This document shows positions 1 through 8,667 of a stretch of DNA of 64,000 nt, in pieces. How positions within the stretch are numbered: the first letter of the stretch is position 1; each line of letters opens with the position of its first letter. A program made the position numbers and the translations under genes. Below the pieces are notes generated by a model that made no database searches, was not told the DNA's origin, and was given only the letters and a program-made list of their open reading frames with translations. This DNA comes from a bacterium (GTDB taxonomy: Bacteria; Armatimonadota; UBA5829), in assembly GCA_021371935.1 (NCBI GenBank), contig JAJFVF010000010.1, positions 62,001 to 126,000 on the forward strand, given 5' to 3'.

Positions 1-696
1 ATTTAGTGCGTCTTCCACATCTTCTTCTAGCGCATCAATATCGTCAGGATACTTTTCCAAAATCTTAAAGTAAATATCGGACTCAGCGAACCATTTCAGT
101 GTGTCCAGTGCTTCCGGTATATCACGCAGGCTTTCGAGCGCGTCTATAACCCTCGGACTTACAGCGCTCAAGTCCATGAGAGCCATACTCGCGAAATACC
201 TAACACTCCAGTTTGTGTCATCAAGCAGTTTGTCGATCTTTTCCGCAGCACCCGATGTACCATTCCTGCCCAGTACGACTGCGGCTGACGTCTTGACATG
301 CCAGTCGGGGTCGTCTAGTGCTTGTATGATTACTTCGTCCGCGCCGCCAATATCACTCAAGCTATTTACACACATAGCCCGTACATCGCCGACTTCATCT
401 GCTTTGGCACGACCTATCAGTAAGTCTCTTGCTTCCACAGCTTTATAATGGCCGAGCCCGATAGCAGCCATCGCTCGCACTCTGGGGGATTGATCGTTCA
501 GCAACTCGATCAGTCCCGGAATTGCGCGTGTGTCTTCGAGGTTCCGTAGTCTAGCGGCAGCGAGTGAGCGAACATCACTGTCGTTATCTTTAATCTTGAG
601 CAGCAATTCTTCCAGGCTATCGGCATCAAATTCGCTGGCCACTCTGGCCAGCCTTTCTATTCTCTCCAGCTTTTGTTCCATGCTCTCTTCGGGCAT
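1..696 (-). CDS. HEAT-repeat protein (3' end off the window)
   Basis: An open minus-strand frame runs from an ATG at 696 to the left edge with no stop, so only the first 232 codons are seen. The start follows a GAGGA box about 8 nt upstream. The product is a string of about 30-residue helical repeats of HEAT/PBS-lyase type, with motifs such as DVRSLAAARL, RVRAMAAIGL, HVKTSAAVVL and SVRYFASMAL at regular spacing. It has no signal peptide or membrane segment, so a cytoplasmic protein-protein scaffold is likely. The C-terminus seen is acidic (DDIDALEEDVEDAL). Family membership is clear; the partner and role are unknown. It lies downstream of the ECF sigma operon, on the same strand, after a 239-nt gap holding a dispersed repeat. 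Confidence 0.85.
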   Translation of the reverse strand, partial: MPEESMEQKLERIERLARVASEFDADSLEELLLKIKDNDSDVRSLAAARLRNLEDTRAIPGLIELLNDQSPRVRAMAAIGLGHYKAVEARDLLIGRAKADEVGDVRAMCVNSLSDIGGADEVIIQALDDPDWHVKTSAAVVLGRNGTSGAAEKIDKLLDDTNWSVRYFASMALMDLSAVSPRVIDALESLRDIPEALDTLKWFAESDIYFKILEKYPDDIDALEEDVEDALN

Positions 697-802
697 TTTG
701 GAATCCTCATATATATTTGAGCTGGCTTAGTATACACGGCTAAGAGGTTATAGTCAAACAAATCAGGCAGCGACAGATGTAGGGCTGAAGTATCTGCCGA
801 CT

Positions 803-841
803 GATGAGCCGGGAGGGCGAGGCTCCTGCCGAGCCTTGTGG
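803..841. repeat. 39-bp dispersed repeat, copy 1
   Basis: This shares 35 of 39 bases with 2882..2920. The core begins GATGAGCCGGGAGGGCG and ends CGAGCCTTGTGG. Inside it AGGCTC and GAGCCT form a small inverted repeat, and CCTGCC pairs with GGCAGG just beyond. The 13-mer GTGAAGCATTTGC lies to the right (847..859) and is echoed in inverted form near 892..905. Otherwise I see nothing in the 697..935 gap. Confidence 0.7.
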
Positions 842-935
842 CAGGTGTGAAGCATTTGCCTGTCGCATTTGATTGGCCTTTGAAATCTAGCTGCAAATGC
901 TTCGCCCGCAGTGTGTATTTGTTCTATGGTTGTTC

Positions 936-1697
936 TTATAGCCCAACAATCAGAGCAATATCCGGGATGGAGTCGTACCAGTGCCGCCAAGTGATACCCC
1001 GATATTCAATTTCAGGATGTCCCGCCAGGTCCTCATAACCCGGATATGTCGGGCCGTTGTATCTCATAGAGAATACTGTCCTGCCGTTATCAGCTACATA
1101 AAACTGCACAGCAGTCTGCCTTTTTCCATTTGGGTTGGCCCAAGTAACCTGAAGACATCGGTATTCTTTTGACCCAATTCTCACAGAATGGACACCGCCG
1201 ACGCTCATTACCCATTCCTCCACATATTCCGGCTCAGTTCCTATTGTATATACAGGTTCATGTCCGGTTATTTCAAGACCTGGCTTAAGCAGTCTTGGCT
1301 TTGGTGTAGTGGTGCCGGACTTATATGCCCACACCCCGGCATCCGGTGTCTCTATCTCCACCATGCCCTTGAGTGATCCTTCACTGATAATATGGTTCCA
1401 GAATGACCGTTCTTTGGGATAATCCGAATGCCCCTCGCGATAGCGAGCCTCGACCTCCAATATCTCAAAGTCATCCACTCGTATTCTGCGTGTCACTCTT
1501 CCCAGATGGGCGCCCGTGAATACCAGCTTCCCATTATTGGGTTGTTCTTTGGGGTAATCATAAAACGCAAACTCACCCTCTCCGCCCAAATGGAGCGGGA
1601 TGAAGTGCCCCATATTGTCTGTGCACTCGATCTCAAGATCATCATTGGCAACAGCGGTAATGCTGATTTCAGGCTCATACTCAGGAAACTTAAACAT
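936..1697 (-). CDS. Hypothetical protein in ECF sigma operon
   Basis: 253 residues, starting at an ATG behind AGGAGAT, 12 nt after the anti-sigma gene on the same strand. I do not recognise a family. It has no signal peptide or membrane helix. The sequence is rich in beta-forming residues and aromatics, with blocks such as GKLVFTGAHLGRVTRR and CLQVTWANPNGKRQTAVQF that suggest a beta-sandwich or lipocalin-like fold; this is inference from composition only. The position as third gene of a sigma/anti-sigma unit suggests it is a target or accessory of that regulon, or simply co-transcribed. Confidence 0.75.
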   Translation of the reverse strand: MFKFPEYEPEISITAVANDDLEIECTDNMGHFIPLHLGGEGEFAFYDYPKEQPNNGKLVFTGAHLGRVTRRIRVDDFEILEVEARYREGHSDYPKERSFWNHIISEGSLKGMVEIETPDAGVWAYKSGTTTPKPRLLKPGLEITGHEPVYTIGTEPEYVEEWVMSVGGVHSVRIGSKEYRCLQVTWANPNGKRQTAVQFYVADNGRTVFSMRYNGPTYPGYEDLAGHPEIEYRGITWRHWYDSIPDIALIVGL

Positions 1698-1709
1698 GGT
1701 CTTTATCTC

Positions 1710-2042
1710 CTATATCGCGCGTCCCCACGGACTCATCACAAGGGGCTTATTCTCTTTTTTTGCAGGTATTATCATTCTGAATGGGTCATCTACATACCAG
1801 ATATGAGCATGTGGCTTAGGCTTGGTGAGCATCAGCTTTTGCCTGATATTTGCACGCAGTGTCTCCGGCATCGGAGGAACTCCCTTATCTGACATTTCAG
1901 CATTTTGATTCTGCACCCGGCTCTGTAACTTCCGGCACTCAGAGCAGGTTCTGAGATGATCCTCAAGCTCTGTCACCTCGACATCAGTAAGCTCGTCATC
2001 AATACCGGCAGATATCATCTCAATGTAGTGCTCGCATGTCAT
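1710..2042 (-). CDS. Zinc-finger anti-sigma factor
   Basis: 110 residues. The N-terminal half carries the zf-HC2/ZAS signature (C at residue 3, then HLRTCSECRKL, the H-x3-C-x2-C motif) typical of anti-sigma factors that hold an ECF sigma inactive. Unlike many relatives there is no membrane helix: the C-terminal half (PETLRANIRQKL, then about 45 polar residues) is soluble, so it may be a cytoplasmic, redox- or zinc-responsive type. Its ATG overlaps the stop of the sigma gene by 4 nt (ATGA), indicating translational coupling and an about 1:1 ratio with its partner. Confidence 0.85.
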   Translation of the reverse strand: MTCEHYIEMISAGIDDELTDVEVTELEDHLRTCSECRKLQSRVQNQNAEMSDKGVPPMPETLRANIRQKLMLTKPKPHAHIWYVDDPFRMIIPAKKENKPLVMSPWGRAI

Positions 2043-2584
2043 TTGATATTTACCTCCAGTGTCTTGGCAAGCGCCATCCTTGCACGTGATATCCTCATCT
2101 TAACTGCGGCTGTAGTGCAATCCAGGATATCGGCGATTTCAGCGTAGCTGAGATTTTCGTAAACACGAAGTATCAGTGGCAGCCGGAGCAATTCAGGCAG
2201 CTTTGTAATCTCAGAGTCAACCGACTCTTTGTTAATGCACTCAACAGGATTACCGCATGTTGTAGTGATTTGATCCATATCATCTATACTGCACACCAAT
2301 TCACGTTTTTGCTTTCTCAACTGCTGTAGGCAGATGTTTGTCGTTACCTTGTACAGCCAAGTGGAGAAAGCGGACTCACACCGGTATGTTCCAATCTGTT
2401 TCCACACTTGAATCCATACCTCCTGAGCCATGTCTTCCGCATCGGTTACGCTGATAGTCATACGTGCGCACAGCCTCCACACCATCTGTCCGTAGAGGTT
2501 ATATAGATCATTGAACGCTTGCTCATCACCTCTCTGGCATCTGACAATCAGATCGGTATGTACGGTTGGCAATTCCGGCTTCAT
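2039..2584 (-). CDS. ECF-family RNA polymerase sigma factor
   Basis: 181 residues, the usual ECF length, with only regions 2 and 4. Region 2 covers about residues 20-85 (DEQAFNDLYNLYG, DAEDMAQEVWIQVWK, FSTWLYKVTTNICLQQLRK). Region 4 covers about residues 125-175 and has the helix-turn-helix LSYAEIADILDCTTAAVKMR followed by ISRARMAL. It directs core polymerase to a small regulon. The start follows AAGGA about 6 nt upstream. It heads a three-gene operon with its anti-sigma factor, which is standard for autoregulated ECF units; the inducing signal cannot be read from the sequence. Confidence 0.93.
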   Translation of the reverse strand: MKPELPTVHTDLIVRCQRGDEQAFNDLYNLYGQMVWRLCARMTISVTDAEDMAQEVWIQVWKQIGTYRCESAFSTWLYKVTTNICLQQLRKQKRELVCSIDDMDQITTTCGNPVECINKESVDSEITKLPELLRLPLILRVYENLSYAEIADILDCTTAAVKMRISRARMALAKTLEVNIK

Positions 2585-2702
2585 AGTGATTCCTTAAAAA
2601 CGTTCTCAGTGGAATAGATGCTTGATCTTAATGCAAAGTAACAACCACAATCAAGATATCCGATGCTTGAGATTGAGAAATAGCACTGAGTGTCCAACCA
2701 AT

Positions 2703-2786
2703 GTCATTCCCGACCTGATCGGGGATCCAGAACGCTGCACTGCAATATGGCTTAAGTGTCTGGATTTCCGCTTTTGCGGAAATGAC
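2703..2786. repeat. Paired REP-like palindromic unit
   Basis: The left arm begins GTCATTCCCGACC and the right arm ends GCGGAAATGAC. The two arms (2703..2730 and 2760..2786) are roughly inverted copies, and each also contains its own hairpin: CCC...GGGG on the left and TTTCCGC/GCGGAAA on the right. This matches the general form of paired REP/BIME or MITE-type intergenic elements. It sits between two divergent genes in the 2585..3112 gap. Confidence 0.6.
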
Positions 2787-2881
2787 AAAAACACAATGCT
2801 GATCTGCTGATCGTCCTGGAAATCTTTCCCCGGATGCACATTTATGGGACAGCCAGATTTTTTGTGAAGCATTTGCTGATT

Positions 2882-2920
2882 GATGAGCCGGGAGGGCGTC
2901 CCTCCTGTCGAGCCTTGTGG
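2882..2920. repeat. 39-bp dispersed repeat, copy 2
   Basis: Second copy of the element at 803..841, with four mismatches clustered at the internal hairpin (here GAGGG/CCCTC). The flanking 13-mer GTGAAGCATTTGC is present but on the left side (2864..2876), so the two copies carry the flank on opposite sides. Confidence 0.7.
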
Positions 2921-3112
2921 CTTCCACGGATAAACGCCTGCCAGCTTGTGTCGATACGTCGACATCTGTAAAATATAAAGTATAACCTGCGCCCGTATCG
3001 AACTATTATGGACGCAGAGTTCGTATTCAATACGTCTGCGAATTACAAAATACCGGCAGTTCCGGGCTCTTTGCCCTCGACTCTCTGCTCTCAGCTGTTT
3101 TAAGGAAAAAAT

Positions 3113-4672
3113 ATGACACCAAGCGAATTGAAAGAGATGCCGCACCGCTCGGAGTATCGACATCCTGAGCCATATCCACCGGAAGATACCCCACCATGCC
3201 CACCGGACAGGTCACAGAAAATCAAGAGCTTTCTTGCCAAGCGGTGGAAGCGGCTTGTTCAACTGGCCATAGTCCTGTCCATATCATTTGCCTTGTATGA
3301 ATATGTCGCGCTGCCGCATCCTGTGAATGTGGCAGGGGTGAAGACTGTGACCACCACCGAGACCATCGGCGCGACGGGCAAGGTTCGGGGCAATCGAGTT
3401 GCCGACCTGGGGATGGACACCTCGGGTGTCATCAGCAGTATATACGTCAAGGAGGGTGACCGTGTCAGTGCGGGCACACCGATCCTGTCGCTTTCACAGC
3501 CTGAACTCAGGGCGAGTGCCGATGCCGCATTAGCGGGTCTGGATAGTGCGAACGCCGAACTCGCCCGTGCAAGCCGTGGTCCGCTTCCGTCAGAGATACG
3601 CGAGGCAAGGGCGAACCTTGCGCAGGCGCAGTCTGTCGGTCAGGCAAGGATTGCTCAGGCTCAGGCCAAACTCAGGACTGTTAAGCGCGGTCCCAGGTCT
3701 CAAGAGATAGCAGAGGCGAATTCAGAACTCCAGCGCAGGCAGGATATTTTCTCTAAAGCGCAGCTCGACTACAAACGTCTGGAAAAACTGGTCAAGCAGG
3801 GCGCGGTAGCTCAGTCTCAGCTCGATGACGCTAAGACCAATCTCGACACTTCCCGGTCGAGTGTCGATGCGCAGAAGTCCCGCGTGAGCCTGCTCAAGGA
3901 GGGCGCGACCTCGGATGAGATAGCCGAGGCAAACGCGGCTCTGGCCGAGGCAAAAGCCAGCCGTGACACGAACGTTGCTGCGGCAAGAGAGCGTCTGAAC
4001 ACGCTGCTCTCCCAGCCACGGCGTGAAGAGGTAACTGCCGCAAGAGCGAATGTCAGTCAGGCGCGAGCCGAATATCGGCGCTCACTGGATGTGTCTTCCA
4101 AGTCCGAGCTGAAAGCGCCGTTCAGCGGTGTGGTGGCTGACATTCCGGTCGAGCAAGGCCAGTCGATCTCGCCGGGTCAGAAGCTTGTGGTCCTTCATGA
4201 GATGACCAGGCCGCTTATAGAAGTGGAGACGGATGAAGAAAACCTAAGCGCTCTGGCAGTCGGCCAGAAAGCGATTGTGACTGCCGACGCATTTCCAGGG
4301 CGCGAACTGAGCGCAGTGGTGACCGATCTCGGCTCGAAGGTCAACCCAGAGCGCGGCACAATCCAGATACTGCTCACTCCGACTAGCCATGCGACCTGGC
4401 TCAGGCCGGACCTCACAGTGGACGTGAACATAATTACCGAGAAGTCGGCTCGACGGATCATACTTCCTGCAGATACTCTGACCCGCCATGGCGGCGGTTC
4501 GGCGGTGTTCGTGGTCAGGCATGGCAGGGCTGTGCCGGTGCGAGTGACTGCTGGTGCAGTAGGCAGTGCGGGTGTGGTCGTCACTGGCGATTTGAGGGAC
4601 GGCGAACAGGTGGTCCGCAACGCAGATAATGTCACTGCATACTCTGATATCAAGCCGAACCGGAGGCGCTAG
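3113..4672 (+). CDS. HlyD-type periplasmic adaptor (membrane-fusion protein) of ABC exporter
   Basis: 519 residues. A proline-rich cytoplasmic N-terminus is followed by one membrane anchor (about residues 45-67), a lipoyl/barrel-sandwich half (TSGVISSIYVKEGDRVSAGTPIL), a long coiled-coil hairpin rich in Ala, Gln, Glu and Arg (about residues 130-325), the second lipoyl half (ELKAPFSGVVADIPVEQGQSI) and a beta-barrel. This is the RND/HlyD adaptor layout, linking an inner-membrane ABC pump to the cell envelope. It starts behind AAGGA and is followed directly by the permease gene, so the three genes form one export unit. No outer-membrane TolC-like gene is nearby, and the substrate is unknown. Confidence 0.9.
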   Translation: MTPSELKEMPHRSEYRHPEPYPPEDTPPCPPDRSQKIKSFLAKRWKRLVQLAIVLSISFALYEYVALPHPVNVAGVKTVTTTETIGATGKVRGNRVADLGMDTSGVISSIYVKEGDRVSAGTPILSLSQPELRASADAALAGLDSANAELARASRGPLPSEIREARANLAQAQSVGQARIAQAQAKLRTVKRGPRSQEIAEANSELQRRQDIFSKAQLDYKRLEKLVKQGAVAQSQLDDAKTNLDTSRSSVDAQKSRVSLLKEGATSDEIAEANAALAEAKASRDTNVAAARERLNTLLSQPRREEVTAARANVSQARAEYRRSLDVSSKSELKAPFSGVVADIPVEQGQSISPGQKLVVLHEMTRPLIEVETDEENLSALAVGQKAIVTADAFPGRELSAVVTDLGSKVNPERGTIQILLTPTSHATWLRPDLTVDVNIITEKSARRIILPADTLTRHGGGSAVFVVRHGRAVPVRVTAGAVGSAGVVVTGDLRDGEQVVRNADNVTAYSDIKPNRRR

Positions 4673-5926
4673 TTGGGTAAATTTGAACTCAGGGTCGCAT
4701 GGCGGCACCTGCTGACCAGCCATGGCCAGACCGAGCTTACTGTCGGCGCAGTGGCGGTGGGTGTGCTGCTGGTGGTCTTTCTCTCTTCTCTGATCAACGG
4801 CCTACAGATAGGTCTAATCGAGGACGTTGTCGGCTCGATTCCGCATGTCAGTGTCGAGGCTGCCACACCGGGAGCCAAGCCGCTGTGGCAGGTTCCAGGC
4901 CAGGGTGGGGTGGGCGGCATGGTCGTCACCAAGATCGAGAAGATGTCCACCCAGAAGCGCAAAATTTCGCAGTGGCAGCGGGTATGCCGCACGATCCGTG
5001 CTCTGCCGGATGTATCCGGGGTCGCACCCTCAGCCGAGGGCAGCGGTTTCGTGAGTCGCGGAGCCAAGACCATGGGTGCGATCATCATAGGCGTGGTTCC
5101 GTCTGAGCAGATCAAGGTCCTCTCGCTCAAAAACAGGGTAGTCGAGGGTGATTTCAACGCCGTCGACAGCCAGAACGCCGCCATAGGCGTCAAGCTCGCC
5201 GACGATATCGGCGCAAAGCTGGGCAGCCGTATCAGACTCGTCTCGGACCAGGGGATCATCCAGACCTTCAGGGTGGCCTGCATCTTCGACATGGGGATCG
5301 ACCAGGCCAACGAGTCCTGGGTCTATACGGGTCTGCCTGCGGCACAGGCCATGTTCAACATAGGCAAGGACGTCACCACCCTTAACGTGCGCGGCAGGGG
5401 GCTTTTCGACGCTAGGCGCATAGCCGATGAGATAAGAGGCTTCTCGCCGCTGATGGTCTCCAGCTGGATGGAGTCCAACAAGGCCTTCCTAGACACCCTT
5501 CGCGCACAGAATACCGCCGCCGCTATCATTCAGGGCATGACGCTGCTCGCATCGGCGTTCGGGGTCGCCAGTGTGATGATAGTGTTCGTGGTCCAGAAGG
5601 CACGCGACATAGGCATCCTCAAAAGTATGGGCGCAACCGCCCGCCAGGTCCAGAAGATATTCATGCTCGAGGGTCTGGGCATCGGAGTAGGCGGCGCGAT
5701 CCTGGGTTCGGGGATCGGGACGGGGCTCTGCTTCCTGGCGACCAATATCCAGGTTCCCGGCGAGACCTTCGGCGGCAGGCAGGCGACTATCGTGCCTATG
5801 AACTGGGACATCAAGTATGTGCTGCTGGCATCAGCCGTGGCGGTCATCGTGGGGCTGCTGAGCAGTGTGGTCCCCGCGATGCGCGCCTCAAAACTCGACC
5901 CTGTGGAGGCTATAAGGCGTGGATAG
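4673..5926 (+). CDS. FtsX/MacB-type ABC transporter permease
   Basis: 417 residues, starting with TTG at 4673 immediately after the adaptor's stop codon. The layout is that of the MacB_PCD-FtsX family: one N-terminal helix (VGVLLVVFLSSLINGL), a large extracytoplasmic domain (about residues 45-265), then three C-terminal helices, including the conserved VVQKARDIGILKSMGATARQV segment and a final [17 protein letters not shown]. That segment is the usual coupling region to the ATPase. It acts in the inner membrane as a mechanotransmission or export permease. It overlaps the ATPase gene by 8 nt. The family is clear; lipoprotein release and drug/peptide export are both possible. Confidence 0.92.
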   Translation: MGKFELRVAWRHLLTSHGQTELTVGAVAVGVLLVVFLSSLINGLQIGLIEDVVGSIPHVSVEAATPGAKPLWQVPGQGGVGGMVVTKIEKMSTQKRKISQWQRVCRTIRALPDVSGVAPSAEGSGFVSRGAKTMGAIIIGVVPSEQIKVLSLKNRVVEGDFNAVDSQNAAIGVKLADDIGAKLGSRIRLVSDQGIIQTFRVACIFDMGIDQANESWVYTGLPAAQAMFNIGKDVTTLNVRGRGLFDARRIADEIRGFSPLMVSSWMESNKAFLDTLRAQNTAAAIIQGMTLLASAFGVASVMIVFVVQKARDIGILKSMGATARQVQKIFMLEGLGIGVGGAILGSGIGTGLCFLATNIQVPGETFGGRQATIVPMNWDIKYVLLASAVAVIVGLLSSVVPAMRASKLDPVEAIRRG

Positions 5927-6644
5927 TGTGGTGCAGGCCATAGACCTGGTCAAGATATACGGTGACGGAGTGGGGACCATGGCTCTTCGTGGTGTCAACT
6001 TCAGCGTTGAGCCGGGCGAGTTTGTGGCAGTGGTCGGCGCATCGGGTTCAGGCAAGAGCACGATGCTCAACATGATCGGTGCACTGGATAGACCCACCTC
6101 CGGGCACGTCATAATAGACGGCTGCAACACCTCGACACTGGACGATGAGGGTCTGGCAGCCCTGCGGGGCGATACCATAGGCTTTATCTTCCAGTTCCAC
6201 TACCTCTTGAACGAGTTCACCGTGCTGGAGAATGCGCTGATGCCGCTGTCGATCCGCAAAGGCTCGCCCACTAAGGACGAGCTGGAGTGGGTAAGGCACC
6301 TGCTGGCGCGTGTGGGTCTGGCGGAGCGCATGAAGTGCCGCCCAACCCAACTCTCCGGTGGTCAGCAGCAGCGTGCGGCCATAGTGCGGGCGCTGGCCAA
6401 CCGTCCCAGGCTGATCCTGGCAGATGAGCCCACCGGCAACCTCGACAGCCAGAACGGCGCACTGGTCTTTGACATGCTCCGCGACCTCAACTCTCAACTC
6501 GGCATAGCGTTTATGCTGGTCACGCATGATGACCGCCTGGCGCAGGAGGCTGAGAGGATAGTGATGGTGGAAGACGGGCAGATTGTGGCGGACTATGATA
6601 CAGACAAAGTGGCCGACGAAATAGATGGACAGCCATCCGCGTAG
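5919..6644 (+). CDS. ABC transporter ATP-binding protein (LolD/MacB type)
   Basis: 241 residues. Walker [10 protein letters not shown] (about residues 40-48), Q-loop in IFQFHYLL, signature LSGGQQQR, Walker B LILADEP and the H-loop in VTHDD are all intact. This is the ATPase that drives the permease encoded just upstream. The start is a GTG inside the end of the permease gene. The C-terminus (about 15 residues, rich in Asp) is slightly longer than usual. A terminator-like repeat and the two-hairpin element follow the stop, closing the operon. Confidence 0.93.
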   Translation: MDSVVQAIDLVKIYGDGVGTMALRGVNFSVEPGEFVAVVGASGSGKSTMLNMIGALDRPTSGHVIIDGCNTSTLDDEGLAALRGDTIGFIFQFHYLLNEFTVLENALMPLSIRKGSPTKDELEWVRHLLARVGLAERMKCRPTQLSGGQQQRAAIVRALANRPRLILADEPTGNLDSQNGALVFDMLRDLNSQLGIAFMLVTHDDRLAQEAERIVMVEDGQIVADYDTDKVADEIDGQPSA

Positions 6645-6680
6645 GCATAGGGCATAGGGTATTTTCTGCAAATATGCCGG

Positions 6681-6732
6681 AACGAACTGAGCGTGAAATT
6701 CGGATTTCTGAGCGTGGATGAGTTCGTTTTTA
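6681..6732 (+). terminator. Terminator-like hairpin repeat, copy 1
   Basis: AACGAACT (6681..6688) pairs with AGTTCGTT (6721..6728), followed by TTT. The loop holds two direct copies of GAGCGTG. A close copy lies behind uvrA at 48409..48472. It terminates the ABC exporter operon. Confidence 0.65.
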
Positions 6733-6803
6733 CGCATTATTTACAAGGAGTGAGAATAATGCTCTCGGAACCCGGATTATGCGGGAGACGCATAATCCGG
6801 GTT
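6733..6803 (+). repeat. Two-hairpin 3'-end repeat, copy A
   Basis: Read in the direction of the upstream gene: a degenerate hairpin around GCATTATT...AATAATGC (6734..6762), the link CTCTCGG, then a perfect 15-bp stem AACCCGGATTATGCG (6769..6783) with its complement (6789..6803) around a 5-nt loop. The sequence AGCTGTTTTT follows, so it can act as an intrinsic terminator. Other copies are at 16924, 24462 and 59774. The remainder of the gap to 6920 shows nothing else. Confidence 0.8.
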
Positions 6804-6920
6804 AGCTGTTTTTATAGCAACTTTAATTATAAGATAGCAACTCAGGCAAAATTCAGAGTGTAGAGGTAAAGGCCATCCGACAACACCGGAATGATGAACT
6901 TGACTTTCATGGTAGTCTCC

Positions 6921-7289
6921 TCATATTTTCCGACCAGAATGGCGATTCCATTTCTCAGCGATAATTCGGCCAAGCCATTCCCAGATGGTGAGCAGTATAG
7001 TTGTTATCACAAGTGTTGGGACGAGAAAGATAAAGCTTCCGTAAAGGAATAGATAGGTCATACAGCCGATCCGCTCCATAGGGCTGGCAACTGCGCCTTG
7101 CAACAGCGCTAAAGTCCACTCCCTGAATCCCAAGATCTGCGCCACGCCGTAGATGATTGAGAGCCAAATAGCTCGTTTCAGAAGTTCCTTTCGCACATGC
7201 CATCTGTCCAGTTGTGTAATGCTTCGTCCCTTCTCTATGGTATTTAGACATTTTGTTATTAGTGAAGTCTTGCAAGCACAGCGTTCCAT
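6921..7289 (-). CDS. Small membrane protein, unknown
   Basis: 122 residues from the ATG at 7289, chosen because GGAGGG lies 6-7 nt before it; the longer open frame upstream has no ribosome site. The gene overlaps the end of the upstream gene by 31 nt. Two hydrophobic stretches are visible (about residues 40-58, AIWLSIIYGVAQILGF, and 75-102, YLFLYGSFIFLVPTLVITTILL), with a basic C-terminus (AEKWNRHSGRKI). I recognise no family. It is probably co-transcribed with the linalool dehydratase/isomerase-like gene. Confidence 0.65.
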   Translation of the reverse strand: MERCACKTSLITKCLNTIEKGRSITQLDRWHVRKELLKRAIWLSIIYGVAQILGFREWTLALLQGAVASPMERIGCMTYLFLYGSFIFLVPTLVITTILLTIWEWLGRIIAEKWNRHSGRKI

Positions 7290-8470
7290 AGTGGTCCCTC
7301 CGTCATAGCATAGAGTATTACGGCATCTCCTACCTGATTGCTCGCACAATATCTGAGTTGACCGTCATGCTTTACCGGCAGAGCTCCTATCTCAATTGAG
7401 GCGAATATGCCGCGGAAGTAGTCATCATCATCAAATGCGGCAGCTCCAATCGCAGCCAACCCGGTCGAGCTTGGACTGATATTTAGAAGTGGGGCTATCG
7501 GCCCGGAGTCTATGTCCAGACTGCCGTTATTGCCGCGCGGCCACTCTCGAGCATATCCAAACCTCAGCACATTGGCGCTGAGCGCCTTTTTCGCGAGTCG
7601 GTATTGTTGATGGGCGAAATCATCATCCACGATCTGCAGCATATTGCAGGCCATCCATATAGAAGATCCCTCAGCACCGAATCCGCACTCGGCTGGTTGG
7701 CCGTTCACACTAAATGCCGAGATCAAAATGCCGGTCTTTCGGTCTATCAGCTTTGCTTTAGCTAGGCGAAGCCAGGATGCTAAAAACTCAGAATGATCGG
7801 TTCCGTCAAGCACATCCGCCATCCTAATCGAGGCTAGTGCGATGGTGTTGCAGAAAAGCCAGCATTCATTTGGATAACTCTCAGCCGATAGGACCGGGCT
7901 TTTCGACATTTGAACGGTCATATTGCTAATGCGATTTTGGAGCAGTGGCTTATATGCTGGCTTCTCCTCAACCATCCTCCTGGATGCAAGCATCATGGCA
8001 ATCTCACCGTCTACAAAAATGCTTCGCGGAGGATTGACGGTCCAGTGCCCTTCACGCCCGTAGGGAAGCATGAAGTAATAAAAGCTGTGCTTCCTCTCAA
8101 GTCTCAACGTGTCATCTATGATTGTATCCATGACTTTGCAGGCCGTCCTTTTATACGAAGGATCACGCAGTGCCATATTTGCGAGAGAGAGTACAGTGTA
8201 GGTGCGGCTCATGAAATCCCACTCGGGATTGGCGGCTCGCATTTTGCCCAATTCTCGTGCTCGGACTGTTGGGTTGGACCACATGGCTATTTGAGCCGCA
8301 GCAAGTTCCCGCGCCGGTGCAGAGATACCATGAGCAGGTCGATATCTGGAAACACGGGGTGAGAAGAAAAAGTGAACACTAGGCAACCAAATACAAAATG
8401 CAAACGTTAAAGCTGCCAGGGTCTTCAGCATTTCTTTACCTCTAGGAAAGCAACAAGCATGACGTTTCAT
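7259..8470 (-). CDS. Secreted/anchored alpha-alpha-barrel protein resembling linalool dehydratase/isomerase
   Basis: 403 residues. A hydrophobic segment at about residues 15-32 (LKTLAALTFAFCIWLPSV) acts as signal or anchor, followed by an all-helical domain. The stretch NECWLFCNTIALASIRM, then DVLDGTDHSEF, SWLRLAKAKLIDRKTG and SSIWMACNMLQIVDD, matches from memory the layout of Castellaniella linalool dehydratase/isomerase (CNS..., HGTDYRAATRAWL, KDLIDPERGAF). The conserved Cys of that segment is present. The substrate need not be linalool; members in other bacteria are uncharacterised. ATG 8470 has GGAGG at 6 nt, but the internal ATG at 8431 also has a good GAGG and would give a cleaner signal peptide. 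Confidence 0.6.
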   Translation of the reverse strand: MKRHACCFPRGKEMLKTLAALTFAFCIWLPSVHFFFSPRVSRYRPAHGISAPARELAAAQIAMWSNPTVRARELGKMRAANPEWDFMSRTYTVLSLANMALRDPSYKRTACKVMDTIIDDTLRLERKHSFYYFMLPYGREGHWTVNPPRSIFVDGEIAMMLASRRMVEEKPAYKPLLQNRISNMTVQMSKSPVLSAESYPNECWLFCNTIALASIRMADVLDGTDHSEFLASWLRLAKAKLIDRKTGILISAFSVNGQPAECGFGAEGSSIWMACNMLQIVDDDFAHQQYRLAKKALSANVLRFGYAREWPRGNNGSLDIDSGPIAPLLNISPSSTGLAAIGAAAFDDDDYFRGIFASIEIGALPVKHDGQLRYCASNQVGDAVILYAMTEGPLWNAVLARLH

Positions 8471-8526
8471 AGGGAACCTCCTGCTCCTGTTCCTTTGGAA
8501 CAGGGTTAATAATATACTTTGTTACA

Positions 8527-8541
8527 CAAAGTGCTTTATAT
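8527..8541. promoter_or_regulatory. Operator-like motif upstream of 8470 gene
   Basis: CAAAGTGCTTTATAT differs at two bases from 16678..16692 (CAAAGCACTTTATAT), in the same orientation, and both lie in the promoter region of a minus-strand gene. A short inverted repeat GTTCC/GGAAC (8490..8502) lies between this site and the start codon. A shared repressor site is inferred. Nothing else is visible in 8471..8667. Confidence 0.4.
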
Positions 8542-8667
8542 GGTAGACGGTATTTTCAGCAGGTATGTTCCCAGGTATACAAAATGCATTGGTGGCTACA
8601 ACAACAGTATCTGCAAGGATGGGGATATCTTATTTATATGGTAGAGTGGTTGTGAATGCATCGGTTT

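Noticed and set aside
101-730. Plus-strand open frames over the left edge
   Set aside because: They are antisense to a clear HEAT-repeat protein on the minus strand and show serine-rich compositional artefacts.
2628-3215. Several minus-strand frames in the gap before the exporter, with KARQEGRPPGSS-type peptides
   Set aside because: They are translations of the dispersed repeat and the palindromic unit, with no ribosome sites or consistent frame.
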